This document shows positions 8,992-18,198 of a stretch of DNA of 64,000 nt, one piece after another. A program made the translations under genes and the position numbers. The DNA comes from Bacillota bacterium (GTDB lineage Bacteria > Bacillota > Bacilli > Paenibacillales > NBRC-103111): assembly GCA_023386955.1 (NCBI GenBank), contig JAEWIS010000044.1, positions 62,001-126,000 on the forward strand. Direction: 5' to 3'. Positions within the stretch are counted from its first letter, which is position 1. Each line of letters opens with the position of its first letter. The notes below the pieces were generated by a model that did no database searches, was not told where the DNA came from, and was given only the letters and a program-made list of their open reading frames with translations.

Positions 8992-11900
8992 GTGGGTTGG
9001 ATGAGAAAAAACAAATCTATGATATCTGCTATGCTGGCACTTGTATTGGTGCTGTCCCAAGCTGTAACGGTATTGGCGGCAGATCCTGACTCGCAGCAAA
9101 ATGGAAGCGGTAACAGATCTACCGTTATCGATCAGGTTTACAATACTGTAGGGTCTGCTGTGTATTTTACGGATTTTGGAGATACGGAGCCGCTTACCCC
9201 GGCAAATTGGGGATTTACGACTTCCAATGCAACCTTAAGTGTCTATGGAGCCGATGTGGGAGGTAACACTACGGCAAAGCTTGCTTACACCATGACTGAT
9301 CAGAAGGGTGGACGGGTAGCAAGTAAAAAACTGGATAAACCAGTGACTGGTGCACAAATATTAGTACAGTTTGACTGGTATCCGGGGAAGGTAAATGACA
9401 AGGGCGGCAATCCCAGTGAAAACGGAGGCGAGTTCAGATTACTGGATGGTTCCGGACTTATTGTGTTTGCACTGCGAAATGTAAATAATTCGCCCCTGGC
9501 ATTTGTAGCCGGCTCCAATGCTCCAGTCACCACGCAATTTTCCAATCCTTTAAACTGGTACACCATTAGTGTGCTGTTTGACCAAATCGCAAATGAAATG
9601 ATTGTTGGAATCAAGGATAAGAGCTCCGGTATTTATGAGGAACATACGATTTCGATGGAGACCATTGTATTTAACGGTTTTTTGGATTCTATTAAAATCG
9701 TGGGTCTGCGGACAGCCGGTAATAATATCACATGGACCAGTTATCTGGATAACATGGGGATTTATAGGACAGCAGTTCCTGATAACACTATTATTCTGGT
9801 AAACAAAATGCCTTACCACCAGGTATATGTGGATCAAACTACCACAGATACCCAAACGATTGGATTACCCTCTATTGTTAATTTGACCCTGGCCAACAAT
9901 ACAAAAACGACGGCTGCCATTTCTGAATGGAAAGCTGTTGGGAAAAGCTGGAACCCTCATGAACCGGGGATATACAAATTCATTGGAACCGTGGTGACAC
10001 CCGCTGGTCTTTCCAACGCTTTGAATCGTAATGAGGCTGTACATTACGTATACAATCGTTTAGAGCCCGCTACACAACCGAGATCTGCTGAATGGTTGGA
10101 CAGAGGGGCTGTAGCACTGAAAGCAGATAGCGGTATTTTTGTTAGCTGGCGTTTATTAGCCACTGAATATGCAGAAAATGTGGCATTCAATATTTACAAG
10201 AACGGAACCAAGCTGAATGTCGCTCCGCTCACTGCAACTAATTATTTGGATGTCAATGGATTTGCCGAAGATAAGTATATTATTGAGACCTTGGCGGACA
10301 ATCAGCCCACTGAAACAACCGAGGTTACGGCTTTAGCCAAAGATTATCTTTCTTTCCCTTTACAAAAGCCTGATGGTGGCTCGACAGCCAGTGGCACATA
10401 CACCTATAGTGCGAATGATGCTTCTGTCGGGGATTTGGACGGAGACGGTCAATATGAGATTATCGTCAAATGGTATCCCTCCAATGCTATTGATAGTTCA
10501 CAAACAGCGATGACGGGTCCGACTATTTTTGATGCGTATAAGCTTGACGGCACGTTATTATGGCGTATGAATATGGGCTTAAACCTGACCTCCGGCGCCC
10601 ATTACAATCAATTTATAGTAGCGGACTTTAATCAAGACGGCAAAAGTGAAATGATGATAAAAACGGCTGATGCCACAGTTGTATATGGCGCCACCAACGG
10701 TATTTATGACAGCAATAAAGTCATAAGTGTCATCGGAGACATCAACAAAAACGGTGCGTATGTTAATACTGAGAATAATAATGGCCATATTATAGGCGGG
10801 CCGGAATTTATGACTGTTTTTGAAGGATTAACCGGTAGAGAAATCGACACTGTTAATTATGCTTTTCCTTTAGGGGAAGATGGTGGTAAGTCTTGGGGTG
10901 ATTCCTGGTACAACCGTTCCGATCGTTTCCTTGCAGGACTTGCATATCTGGACGGAAAAAAACCAAGCGCAGTATTCGGCAGAGGTTATTATGAACGCAC
11001 CTCTTACGTTGCCTATAGTCTGATAAATGGCCAACTTGTTGAGGATTGGACATTTGATTCTGATGTTGTCGGTAAAGGAGGCGGGCTTGGTTACCATAGT
11101 CTGGCAACAGGTGATGTGGATAATGACGGCAAAGATGAGATTGTTGCAGGCTCCCTGACACTGGATGACGATGGTTCCATTCTGTATACCATGGATGGCA
11201 ACATGCAGCGGGAGATGGGCTCACATGGGGATGCGCTTCATTTGGGCGCTTTTGATCCTGATCGGGAAGGTTTGCAGGTATACGGTGTCCATGAAATCCC
11301 AGAGGTTGCTTCCTTGGAATATCATGATGCAGCTACCGGGGAAACGCTTCAATCTTATTATGGATATGTAGATGCAGGCCGGGGATTGATTGCTAATATC
11401 ACCCCCTCAAAAGGGCACGAATTCTGGGGATCTGCCGGTTCTACAGTTGCGGAAGGCGGAGGCGTGTACAATGTCCAAACAGGTGCGGTACTAAACTCCA
11501 AACCAAGCGGGATTTCCACGAACTTTGCGATCTATTGGGATGGTGACTTGCTGCAGGAGTTGTTTGATGGTGCAGCTAACTCTTCTACCAGTGCGCCGAT
11601 TCCAGGCGGTTCCAAGGTAACGAAGTATAACAGTACAACCAATAAATTTGATTTAGTAAAAACCTTTACGGATACAGTAAGCAGCAATGGTACAAAGGCT
11701 ACGCCAACTCTCCAAGCAGATATTCTTGGCGACTGGCGGGAAGAGATTGTCCTGCCCAATACAGATAGCACTGAGCTGCGGATTTATAGCACGACTACAC
11801 CAACAGACTACCGGCTGTATACGTTAATGCACGATCCGGTGTACCGTAATGCTATTGGATGGCAAAATACTGCTTATAATCAGCCGCCTCACCTCAGCTT

Positions 11901-12312
11901 TTATCTGGGTGAAGATGTGAAAGACAAAGTGCTGGCAGGTGGTTTGAAAGTACCGAAACTGGATTATACCAATGCAAAGCAGGAATTTGTAATCCGTAAT
12001 ATCAGTTTCACCAATTTTGCCGGAGAGACGGTTTCTCATCTTTCAGCAGGCGGGGATATTCAAGTGACCGCAGATATCTCCAATAAAAGCACAATTACTC
12101 AGGAAGTTACGTTGATTGTCGCACTCTACGATGCAGAAAATACATTGAAGAACTATGCATCCGTCAAATGGAATGCCAAAAGCGGCCAAGATCAAACCTT
12201 GCAAGCCGGATTCCGTTTGCCGGATGATGTTCAGGGCCATAAGGTGAAAGTATTCGTATGGGATAACATCACTGATATGAAGCCCTTGTCCAATGTAGAA
12301 ATTCTGGAGTAG
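8992..12312 (+). CDS. Secreted rhamnogalacturonan lyase, PL11
   Basis: A 1106-residue secreted enzyme. GTG 8992 is placed 8 nt after AAGGAG; ATG 9001 is the alternative. A Sec signal peptide (about 1-30, ending 'VLA-A') is followed by a lectin-like beta-sandwich (about 45-265) and a linker region. The PL11 catalytic domain (about 355-985) is a beta-propeller with calcium-binding repeats visible as 'GDLDGDGQYEI', 'DFNQDGKSE' and 'GDVDNDGKDE'. An Ig-like module (about 990-1106) ends the protein. PL11 enzymes such as B. subtilis YesW and YesX cut the rhamnose-galacturonate backbone of rhamnogalacturonan I by beta-elimination. It has no SLH domains, but the next gene encodes an SLH protein that might retain it at the surface. 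Family call is firm; endo versus exo action cannot be told. Confidence 0.93.
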   Translation: MGWMRKNKSMISAMLALVLVLSQAVTVLAADPDSQQNGSGNRSTVIDQVYNTVGSAVYFTDFGDTEPLTPANWGFTTSNATLSVYGADVGGNTTAKLAYTMTDQKGGRVASKKLDKPVTGAQILVQFDWYPGKVNDKGGNPSENGGEFRLLDGSGLIVFALRNVNNSPLAFVAGSNAPVTTQFSNPLNWYTISVLFDQIANEMIVGIKDKSSGIYEEHTISMETIVFNGFLDSIKIVGLRTAGNNITWTSYLDNMGIYRTAVPDNTIILVNKMPYHQVYVDQTTTDTQTIGLPSIVNLTLANNTKTTAAISEWKAVGKSWNPHEPGIYKFIGTVVTPAGLSNALNRNEAVHYVYNRLEPATQPRSAEWLDRGAVALKADSGIFVSWRLLATEYAENVAFNIYKNGTKLNVAPLTATNYLDVNGFAEDKYIIETLADNQPTETTEVTALAKDYLSFPLQKPDGGSTASGTYTYSANDASVGDLDGDGQYEIIVKWYPSNAIDSSQTAMTGPTIFDAYKLDGTLLWRMNMGLNLTSGAHYNQFIVADFNQDGKSEMMIKTADATVVYGATNGIYDSNKVISVIGDINKNGAYVNTENNNGHIIGGPEFMTVFEGLTGREIDTVNYAFPLGEDGGKSWGDSWYNRSDRFLAGLAYLDGKKPSAVFGRGYYERTSYVAYSLINGQLVEDWTFDSDVVGKGGGLGYHSLATGDVDNDGKDEIVAGSLTLDDDGSILYTMDGNMQREMGSHGDALHLGAFDPDREGLQVYGVHEIPEVASLEYHDAATGETLQSYYGYVDAGRGLIANITPSKGHEFWGSAGSTVAEGGGVYNVQTGAVLNSKPSGISTNFAIYWDGDLLQELFDGAANSSTSAPIPGGSKVTKYNSTTNKFDLVKTFTDTVSSNGTKATPTLQADILGDWREEIVLPNTDSTELRIYSTTTPTDYRLYTLMHDPVYRNAIGWQNTAYNQPPHLSFYLGEDVKDKVLAGGLKVPKLDYTNAKQEFVIRNISFTNFAGETVSHLSAGGDIQVTADISNKSTITQEVTLIVALYDAENTLKNYASVKWNAKSGQDQTLQAGFRLPDDVQGHKVKVFVWDNITDMKPLSNVEILE

Positions 12313-12331
12313 CACCGGGCACCGGGAAAGT

Positions 12332-12356
12332 GGGATATGCCCTCACGGCATATTCC
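12332..12356 (+). other. Hairpin between the lyase and the SLH gene
   Basis: GGGATATGCC (12332-12341) pairs with GGCATATTCC (12347-12356) over ten base pairs with one G-U pair and a five-base loop. There is no T run, so it is more likely a processing or mRNA-stability hairpin than a terminator; the two genes are probably co-transcribed. Confidence 0.6.
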
Positions 12357-12408
12357 TGCTTGCCGTGTACGATAAGGAATCGCGATTATTAGCGGAGGAG
12401 GGTGCTCG

Positions 12409-14094
12409 TTGAAGAAGCTTACAAGTATGCTGATTATTGCATTAGTGTTGTCATTGTCCGGCTTTCAACATGTTTTCGCCGAAGGCCTGCTTGCAACAGT
12501 TCATCTGAACAATACCACCGGCTTGGTATCCGTGACAGGTCAAGGGGCAAAGCCCGGATCTGCCGTTACCTTTCAAGTGCTGAGCCCTGAGGGCAAGCTG
12601 GATATGATTGACCAGGCTACGGCTGATGCGGATGGGGAGTTTACGTTTCAATACAAAACTGTTCTTAGTGTAGAAGGAACATACACCGTGAAAATCGGCG
12701 GTGGAGGAATAACTGAGGTCGTCTCCCAGAGCGTAAATTATACCAAGCCAGGAACAGAGCCGACACCAAGTCCGACACCAAGTCCGACACCAAGTACAAC
12801 ACCAAGTCCGACACCAAGTACAACACCAAGTACAACACCAAGTCCGACATCAGATCCTACACCGGATCCGACGCCTGACTCGACACCGGACTCCACTACC
12901 TCAGGTAGCGGTCCTGTCCTAACCCCTGCTCCTTCTTCACCGGTTAACACCGACGGCTCCGTCTCCGTCACCCTGCAAGGCAAGTTCAACGAAACCGCTC
13001 AACGCCAAGAAGCGGCGCTTTCGCTGACTGCGCTGCAAGATGCATTGGGCAAGGCAGTGGCTGCTACAGACGGGCTCAAGAAAGTAACGTTGAAGCTGGA
13101 CGGCACCGCCGGCGCTTATCTGGTGCAGCTGCCGGTGGAGGCGTTGCGTGCGGCAAACGGCAAGCATGAGCTGACCCTTGTCAGCAGTGCAGGCGAGGTC
13201 ACGCTGCCTTCCTCCATGCTAAGCACCTTGGAGCTGAAGGCCGGCACCACTGTTGCCGTCTCCTTGACCGTTGGGAAGCCGGAGCATGCGGCGGATAAGA
13301 AGGTCATTGATGTGTCGCTCCTTCTGGATGGCAAAGCTGCTGCATGGAGCAACACGGGAGCACCTGTGCAGGTCGCCATTCCGTATCAACCGGCTGCAGG
13401 TGAGGATGCGGAGAAGCTGTCCGTAACCTATATTGCCGCATCCGGTGAACGGACGCCGGTTTATAGTGGCCGCTTCGACGCGAAGAAGGGTGCGGTGGTC
13501 TTTACCACCTCTCACTTCAGCAAGTATGCGGTTAGCTACACTCCAAAAACCTTTAGCGACCTGGAAAATTACACCTGGTCCAAGCAGGCGGTTGAAGTGC
13601 TGGCCTCCAAGGGGATCATCAACGGCACCAGCGATACGCTGCAAACCTATGATCCGGACAAATCTGTAACTCGCGCCGATTATACGGTATTGCTGGTCAA
13701 AACACTGGGACTTACAGCTGAAGCAACAGATAACTTTAAGGATGTGGCCGCAGGTGATTATTATGCCGACGCAGTAGCGGTTGCCAAAAAGCTGGGTATC
13801 GCCCAAGGCGGGGAGGATGGCAGCTTCCATCCCCAGGCTCCCGTCACCCGGCAGGATATGATGGCCCTGACGGTGCGGGCTCTGAAGGCTACAGGCTATT
13901 CCCTCAACGGAACAGCCAATGCGTTGGATGCCTTTGCTGACAATGCGGATGTTGCGGCTTACGCCCGTGACGCGGCGGCGGCATTGGTTTCCGCCAAACT
14001 GATTGACGGCTACAACGGGCAAATTCATCCCCTGGGTCAAGCGACCCGGGCTGAAACCGCCGTGTTCATGTACCGGATTTATATGCTGCAATAG
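12409..14094 (+). CDS. SLH-domain cell-surface protein
   Basis: A 561-residue secreted protein. It starts at TTG 12409, 5 nt after GGAGGAGGGTG, with a signal peptide 'KKLTSMLIIALVLSLSGFQHVFA'. Parts in order: a small beta domain (about 25-110), a Pro/Thr/Ser linker (about 113-165) encoded by a degenerate repeat, a beta-rich region (about 175-375) and three SLH modules (about 383-560) starting at 'FSDLENYTWSKQAVEVLASKGI'. SLH modules bind pyruvylated secondary cell-wall polymer and hold proteins on the envelope. No catalytic domain is recognisable. Its position 96 nt behind the secreted PL11 lyase, with only a hairpin between, suggests it may act as an anchor or scaffold for that enzyme; this is inference. 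Confidence 0.88.
   Translation: MKKLTSMLIIALVLSLSGFQHVFAEGLLATVHLNNTTGLVSVTGQGAKPGSAVTFQVLSPEGKLDMIDQATADADGEFTFQYKTVLSVEGTYTVKIGGGGITEVVSQSVNYTKPGTEPTPSPTPSPTPSTTPSPTPSTTPSTTPSPTSDPTPDPTPDSTPDSTTSGSGPVLTPAPSSPVNTDGSVSVTLQGKFNETAQRQEAALSLTALQDALGKAVAATDGLKKVTLKLDGTAGAYLVQLPVEALRAANGKHELTLVSSAGEVTLPSSMLSTLELKAGTTVAVSLTVGKPEHAADKKVIDVSLLLDGKAAAWSNTGAPVQVAIPYQPAAGEDAEKLSVTYIAASGERTPVYSGRFDAKKGAVVFTTSHFSKYAVSYTPKTFSDLENYTWSKQAVEVLASKGIINGTSDTLQTYDPDKSVTRADYTVLLVKTLGLTAEATDNFKDVAAGDYYADAVAVAKKLGIAQGGEDGSFHPQAPVTRQDMMALTVRALKATGYSLNGTANALDAFADNADVAAYARDAAAALVSAKLIDGYNGQIHPLGQATRAETAVFMYRIYMLQ
12762..12895 (+). repeat. Degenerate minisatellite encoding a Pro-Thr-Ser linker
   Basis: Tandem copies of a 12-bp unit (variants CCGACACCAAGT, ACAACACCAAGT, CCGACGCCTGAC) encode repeats such as TPSP, TPST and TPDP between the N-terminal domain and the beta-rich region of the SLH protein. 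Copy number is likely to vary between strains. Confidence 0.85.
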
Positions 14095-14108
14095 GTTATT
14101 CATCAAGT

Positions 14109-14154
14109 AAAACCGTTCGTCTGCCGCACATCTGTGCGAAGGCGGGCGGTTTTT
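14109..14154 (+). terminator. Intrinsic terminator after the SLH protein gene
   Basis: AAACCG and CGGTTT close a long stem with an inner CGCACA/TGTGCG pairing, followed by five T. Confidence 0.85.
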
Positions 14155-14170
14155 GCCTTCCTCCGGCGGC

Positions 14171-14353
14171 TAACGGAACTCAGAGGCGCTTAGAAGCTAA
14201 AATTGGCGTTGATTGCATTTTAACGGAACTCAGTGACTGTTAGAGCTGGTATATGCCGCCTAAATCCGCCCAGAACCAGCCTAAGGGTGTCTGAGTTCCG
14301 TTAGGATGCGGGGAAGCGTCTTTTCGGCCGCTAAGAGTCACTGAGTTCCGTTA
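14171..14353. repeat. Four-unit F-F-R-R element 2 (183 bp)
   Basis: Four 23-bp units: forward 14171-14193 and 14221-14243, reverse 14281-14303 and 14331-14353; gaps 27, 37 and 27 bp. Forward units begin TAACGGAACTCAG and end TTAG; the reverse copies end GAGTTCCGTTA. The unit is nearly the same as in element 8 at 63331. It lies between two same-strand genes, after a terminator. Confidence 0.93.
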
Positions 14354-14524
14354 GCGGTCAAGGCGTGGTAGGTTGTGCGAAACCCCCGAAGCCCCCGAAG
14401 CTCCCCAAGTCCCGGTAGCCCCGATTCGGAGAACAAGCGACTCCTTGACGCCATATCCCACGCAAGGGATAATGAGGATATTCATAAAGAACGCGTTATT
14501 TTCCGGAAGAAGGAAGGTTGGTTA

Positions 14525-15400
14525 ATGAAAACCACGATCAAGGATTTTGCATTGTCGGACACTGCTGCTGTGATCCGCAAGCGGATGTCCGTCCGCAACT
14601 ACGAGGCGCGTCCGATTAGTGAAGAAGACTACGAGGCGATTGCCCGGTATGCCGCTGACCCAAGCCGGCTTACCGGACCCTTCGGCGGCATCACACGACT
14701 GGATTTAGTGAAGGTTACCGGCGCCGTTTCGGAGAAGGGGATCAAGCTGGGAACCTACGGCATGATCAAGAATCCCCAGGCGTATCTGGTGGGTGTGATT
14801 CCGAAGGATAACAAAACCGCGCTGTTGGATTTTGGCTACGCTTTTGAGAAGCTGGTGCTCTTCCTGACCGACAGGGGAATCGGCACATGCTGGATGGGCG
14901 GCACCTTCAACCGCAATTCCTTCGGCAGGGAAATCAATCTGGCCGACCATGAAACCATCCCTTGCATCACGCCTATCGGCTACCCGCAGGGAAAGGAAGG
15001 TTTGCTCAGGTCCGCCATGCGGACACTGGTGAAGGCCGACAACAAAAAGGGCTGGAGCGAGCTGTTTTGTGACGGCGCCTTTGGCCGTCCCCTGGAGGAG
15101 AAGGCTGCCGGAGTCTTTGCTCTGCCGGTGGAGATGGTCCGTCTGGGGCCTTCCGCTTCCAACAAGCAGCCTTGGCGTCTGGTGCTGTCCGAGGACCGGA
15201 AAGCCGTCCATCTGTACCTGGCGCATACACCGAATTACAGTGAGGTGATGCAGCTAACGGATATGGGCATCGCCATGAGCCATTTTGAGCTGGGCTGCGG
15301 CGCGGCGGGAGTAGAGGGAAGCTGGGTGCAGCGGGATCCCCAACTCGCATTGCCCGATGCCCGGACTGAATATATCGCCAGCTGGGTGGTTAAGGCCTAA
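14525..15400 (+). CDS. Nitroreductase-family protein (TM1586 type)
   Basis: A 291-residue cytoplasmic protein with two fused half-domains of the nitroreductase fold, as in the TM1586-like family. Markers are 'IRKRMSVRNYEARPIS' at the start (FMN phosphate contacts in classical members), 'FGYAFEKLVLFLTDRGIGTCWMGGTF' at the end of the first half, and 'LGPSASNKQPWRLVL' with 'MGIAMSHFELG' in the second. ATG 14525 follows AGAAGGAAGG; the open frame upstream lies inside the repeat region and is not believed. Such proteins bind flavin and reduce nitro compounds or quinones with NAD(P)H, but the physiological substrate is unknown. It stands alone between terminators. Confidence 0.85.
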   Translation: MKTTIKDFALSDTAAVIRKRMSVRNYEARPISEEDYEAIARYAADPSRLTGPFGGITRLDLVKVTGAVSEKGIKLGTYGMIKNPQAYLVGVIPKDNKTALLDFGYAFEKLVLFLTDRGIGTCWMGGTFNRNSFGREINLADHETIPCITPIGYPQGKEGLLRSAMRTLVKADNKKGWSELFCDGAFGRPLEEKAAGVFALPVEMVRLGPSASNKQPWRLVLSEDRKAVHLYLAHTPNYSEVMQLTDMGIAMSHFELGCGAAGVEGSWVQRDPQLALPDARTEYIASWVVKA

Positions 15401-15414
15401 CCGGCAGCAGCACC

Positions 15415-15451
15415 AAAAGCCCTCTCCCCTTACAAAGGGAAAGGGCTTTTT
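15415..15451. terminator. Terminator shared by convergent nitroreductase and dehydrogenase genes
   Basis: AAAAGCCCTCTCCC and GGGAAAGGGCTTTTT form a stem with A and T runs on its two sides, so it can stop transcription from both directions. Confidence 0.85.
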
Positions 15452-15468
15452 GCTTTAACCGAGCCCGC

Positions 15469-16611
15469 CTAAGGCTTCAGCAGCACCTTGATGGCATTAT
15501 CCTCTTTTTTATCGAAAATATGGTATCCATGCTCCGCTTCACTCAAGGGCAGCGTATGCGTGATAATGTCCGTCGGGTCGAAGACCTCCTCCTTGATCTG
15601 CCGGTACAGCTCCGGCACGAAGTGAATGACCGGCGCCTGTCCCATCCGAAGCGTAATGTTCCGGGCGAATAAATCGCCGAAAGGAAAGGCGTTGTAATTC
15701 ATGCCATAAACCCCGGTAACCTGAATGGTGCCGCCCTTGCGCACCAGCTTGGTGGCCATCCGGAACGCGCCGAGGCCTCCGCCTTGAATCTTCAGGAGGG
15801 TTTCTACTACCTCCAGCACGGTTTTTTCCGCGTCCAGCCCCACGCAGTCAATGACCACATCGGCTCCACCCCCGGTGATTTCCTCCAGATGCCCCAGCAG
15901 ATTATCTGTGGTTTTGAAGTTGAAGGCTTCCACCTTGTTGGTGCGCCGCGCATGCTCCAGCCGGTAATCCACGTGATCCACGGCAATGACCCGCTTGGCC
16001 CCCTTCTGCCAGGCAAACTTTTGCGCCAGAAGCCCCACCGGTCCGCATCCCAGAATGATTACGGTATCCCCGTCCTTCACCCCGGCGTTCACCACACTCC
16101 AATAAGCAGTGGGAACAATATCGGAGAGAAACAGCAGCTTCTCATCCGGCAGCTCGGCATCCTCCGGCACCTTAAATGGCATAAAGTTGGCAAACGGAAC
16201 CCGCATATACTCCGCCTGGCCCCCCGGATAACCGCCGTAAGTATCACTGTAGCCGAAATAACCGCCGGTATCCCCATGCAGGAACGGATTGCTTTGGTCG
16301 CATTGGCTCTCCAACTGGTGAGTGCAGTACCAGCACTGCCCGCAGGAAACATTGAACGGGATAATGACACGGTCGCCTTTTTTGACGCTGGTGACCTCCG
16401 GTCCCGCCTCCTCCACAATCCCCATCGGCTCGTGGCCGATCACGAAGTCCTTGGGAGTATTGGGGATTTCCCCGTTAAATAGATGCAGATCCGAGCCGCA
16501 GATGGTGGTGGAGGTGATGCGGACAAGGATATCATCGGGTTTTTGCAGCGTGGGATCGGCGACCTCCCGGACCTTGACCCGGCGCATGCCCTGGTAAGTC
16601 AAAGCTTTCAT
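15469..16611 (-). CDS. Zinc-dependent alcohol dehydrogenase (formaldehyde-dehydrogenase-like)
   Basis: A 380-residue medium-chain dehydrogenase. The start at 16611 follows GGAGG on the minus strand and gives 'MKALTYQGMRRVKVREVADP', the standard N terminus; the 28-codon extension upstream is not believed. Catalytic zinc ligands are Cys in 'TTICGSDLHLFNGE' and the His-Glu of 'GHEPMG'. Structural zinc cysteines lie in 'CGQCWYCTHQLESQC'. The Rossmann NAD site 'LGCGPVGLLAQKFA' follows, and 'VDHVDYRLE' indicates NAD preference. The layout matches the glutathione-independent formaldehyde dehydrogenase-like group common in Paenibacillus and Bacillus. The true substrate (formaldehyde, other alcohols or a polyol) cannot be fixed. 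It is transcribed divergently from the esterase gene. Confidence 0.88.
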   Translation of the reverse strand: MKALTYQGMRRVKVREVADPTLQKPDDILVRITSTTICGSDLHLFNGEIPNTPKDFVIGHEPMGIVEEAGPEVTSVKKGDRVIIPFNVSCGQCWYCTHQLESQCDQSNPFLHGDTGGYFGYSDTYGGYPGGQAEYMRVPFANFMPFKVPEDAELPDEKLLFLSDIVPTAYWSVVNAGVKDGDTVIILGCGPVGLLAQKFAWQKGAKRVIAVDHVDYRLEHARRTNKVEAFNFKTTDNLLGHLEEITGGGADVVIDCVGLDAEKTVLEVVETLLKIQGGGLGAFRMATKLVRKGGTIQVTGVYGMNYNAFPFGDLFARNITLRMGQAPVIHFVPELYRQIKEEVFDPTDIITHTLPLSEAEHGYHIFDKKEDNAIKVLLKP

Positions 16612-16828
16612 TCGTTTCGTCCTCCTTTGATCAACATTTTGGTTAGCATTTCCAAAGAGCCAGACCCATATGCCAAAAATGGATAACGGATTCATCTCTT
16701 TTTATCCAAGTTCACCTTTTTGTCCAGAAGCTTTGCAGAATCCCTCGAAAATCCGTCAAAAATGATTGATTTTCCAAACGGCCCGCCCCATAATGAAACC
16801 CGAACAGGATGAAACAGGAGGAAGAGCA

Positions 16829-17779
16829 ATGACGTTTATTGAGACCAGAATCAAGGATCTTCATGCGCATTTTCCCAAACTGCACGCCCCGCAGGATCTG
16901 GATGCATTCTGGACGGATGTGTTGGCGGAAACAAGGGAAACTCCCTTGTCCGGTACCCGCCAGGCGATGGCTACGCCGCTTGAGGGAGTAGCTGCTTACG
17001 ATGTTGTTTACAACGGGATTGACGGCACCCCCATTCACGGGATTTATCTGGTGCCTGAATTTTTGGGGAAGGACCGGTATCCCTGTGTTGTGTATTACCA
17101 CGGGTATACCGGAAGCCGCGGAATGCCCGAGCATTTTGCACATTATCTATTGGCCGGGCTGGCTGTCTTCTCGATTGATATCCGCGGCCAAGGCGGCGAA
17201 ACCGGCGATCTGGCCCCCCTTGAAGGCGGCAAAACCAGAGGCTGGGTGACCCGCGGCATCACCGATCCACACAAAAGCTACTACAAATCCTATATTACCG
17301 ATGCTATCCGTGCGGTGGATTGGGTGCTGGAGCAGCCGGAAATCGACTCTGCACGTGTAGGGGTAGCCGGAGGAAGCCAAGGCGGGGGCCTTGCTCTCAT
17401 CGTCAGTGCCGTGGGCTGCAGACATAGCTTTGCCGTGGCGGATATTCCTAATTTATGCTATCTGGACTGGGCCGTCTTCAACACCACCGGCTCCTTGTCG
17501 GAGGTGGCAGACTACATCGGGCGTTATCCCGAGCAATTGGAGACGGCGCTGGATACCCTCAGCTACTTCGACAATGCGGTGCTGGCAGACCGCATCCGCA
17601 TTCCCGTGCTGGTGAGCGTCGGATTGAAGGACACGGTTTGTCCCCCTGAAGCGGTGTTTGCTGCTTATAACCGCATTGAGTCGGAGAAGCAGATCGAGAT
17701 TTTCCCGTCCCACGGACATGCCACAGGTCCGAAGCATGTGCGCACGGTGCTGGAGTTTATCCGCAAGCAGGTATTTTAG
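16829..17779 (+). CDS. Acetyl-xylan esterase family (AXE1) hydrolase
   Basis: A 316-residue alpha/beta hydrolase of the AXE1 (carbohydrate esterase 7) family, without a signal peptide. The triad is visible as Ser183 in 'GGSQGGG', Asp268 in 'GLKDTVCPP' and His297 in 'SHGHA'. The family's 'RGQGG' segment follows the oxyanion-loop motif 'YYHGYTGSRG'. ATG 16829 sits 4 nt after AGGAGGAAG. Family members remove acetyl groups from xylo-oligosaccharides, and some are cephalosporin C deacetylases. In this cytoplasmic form it would deacetylate imported oligomers, in keeping with the neighbouring hemicellulose and pectin enzymes. Its stop codon TAG touches the end of a MITE-like element. Confidence 0.9.
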   Translation: MTFIETRIKDLHAHFPKLHAPQDLDAFWTDVLAETRETPLSGTRQAMATPLEGVAAYDVVYNGIDGTPIHGIYLVPEFLGKDRYPCVVYYHGYTGSRGMPEHFAHYLLAGLAVFSIDIRGQGGETGDLAPLEGGKTRGWVTRGITDPHKSYYKSYITDAIRAVDWVLEQPEIDSARVGVAGGSQGGGLALIVSAVGCRHSFAVADIPNLCYLDWAVFNTTGSLSEVADYIGRYPEQLETALDTLSYFDNAVLADRIRIPVLVSVGLKDTVCPPEAVFAAYNRIESEKQIEIFPSHGHATGPKHVRTVLEFIRKQVF

Positions 17780-17938
17780 GGCGTGTCTAAAAACTCGCTT
17801 GAGGGCACCTTTTAACGCCTTTTCGCCCCTGACTTCGTTACTTCCCCTTGACGTACCCCCGGTACACCTGCGGGCAAGTGCCTTGCCTGGAACGAAAATT
17901 CGCTAAAATTTGCTCCCCTCGGAGTTTTCAGACACACC
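17779..17938. mobile_element. MITE-like element with terminal inverted repeats
   Basis: A 160-bp segment whose left end GGGCGTGTCTAAAAACTC matches the inverted right end GGTGTGTCTGAAAACTC over about 30 of 40 positions. It is flanked by TTA on both sides (17776-17778 and 17939-17941), a plausible 3-bp target duplication. There is no coding potential. Its first base is the last base of the esterase stop codon. It resembles small non-autonomous elements of Firmicutes; no matching transposase is in the window. Confidence 0.75.
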
Positions 17939-17955
17939 TTAATTAAAATGTCTTA

Positions 17956-17984
17956 AACCGCCGGAGGAAGTTCCGGCGGTTTTT
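17956..17984 (+). terminator. Intrinsic terminator after the esterase gene
   Basis: AACCGCCGGA (17956-17965) pairs perfectly with TCCGGCGGTT (17972-17981), followed by a T run. It is separated from the gene by the MITE-like element. Confidence 0.9.
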
Positions 17985-18118
17985 CCTTTTTTCCACGCAA
18001 ATGGAAGAGTCTGCGTCTCGAAAAACAAAAATTGTAAAGAAAAACCTAAAGATTCTTAAGGCTTGCAGGGGAAGGATCCCATTACACTGGAAGCAGCCCA
18101 TGGGAAGCTTTCGCAAAA

Positions 18119-18132
18119 TGTAAGCGGTTTAT
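18119..18132 (+). promoter_or_regulatory. Cre-like (CcpA) site before the first SLH-GH43 gene
   Basis: TGTAAGCGGTTTAT, near the catabolite-responsive consensus, centred about 75 nt before the start codon. With the similar sites at 8889 and 23183 it suggests common carbon-catabolite control. Confidence 0.55.
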
Positions 18133-18198
18133 TCAAAAAGTCGTTTCCTGTCTGCCCAAATGCTCCACACCAAATCCCCTGAGGAGGAAGTTGATGTA

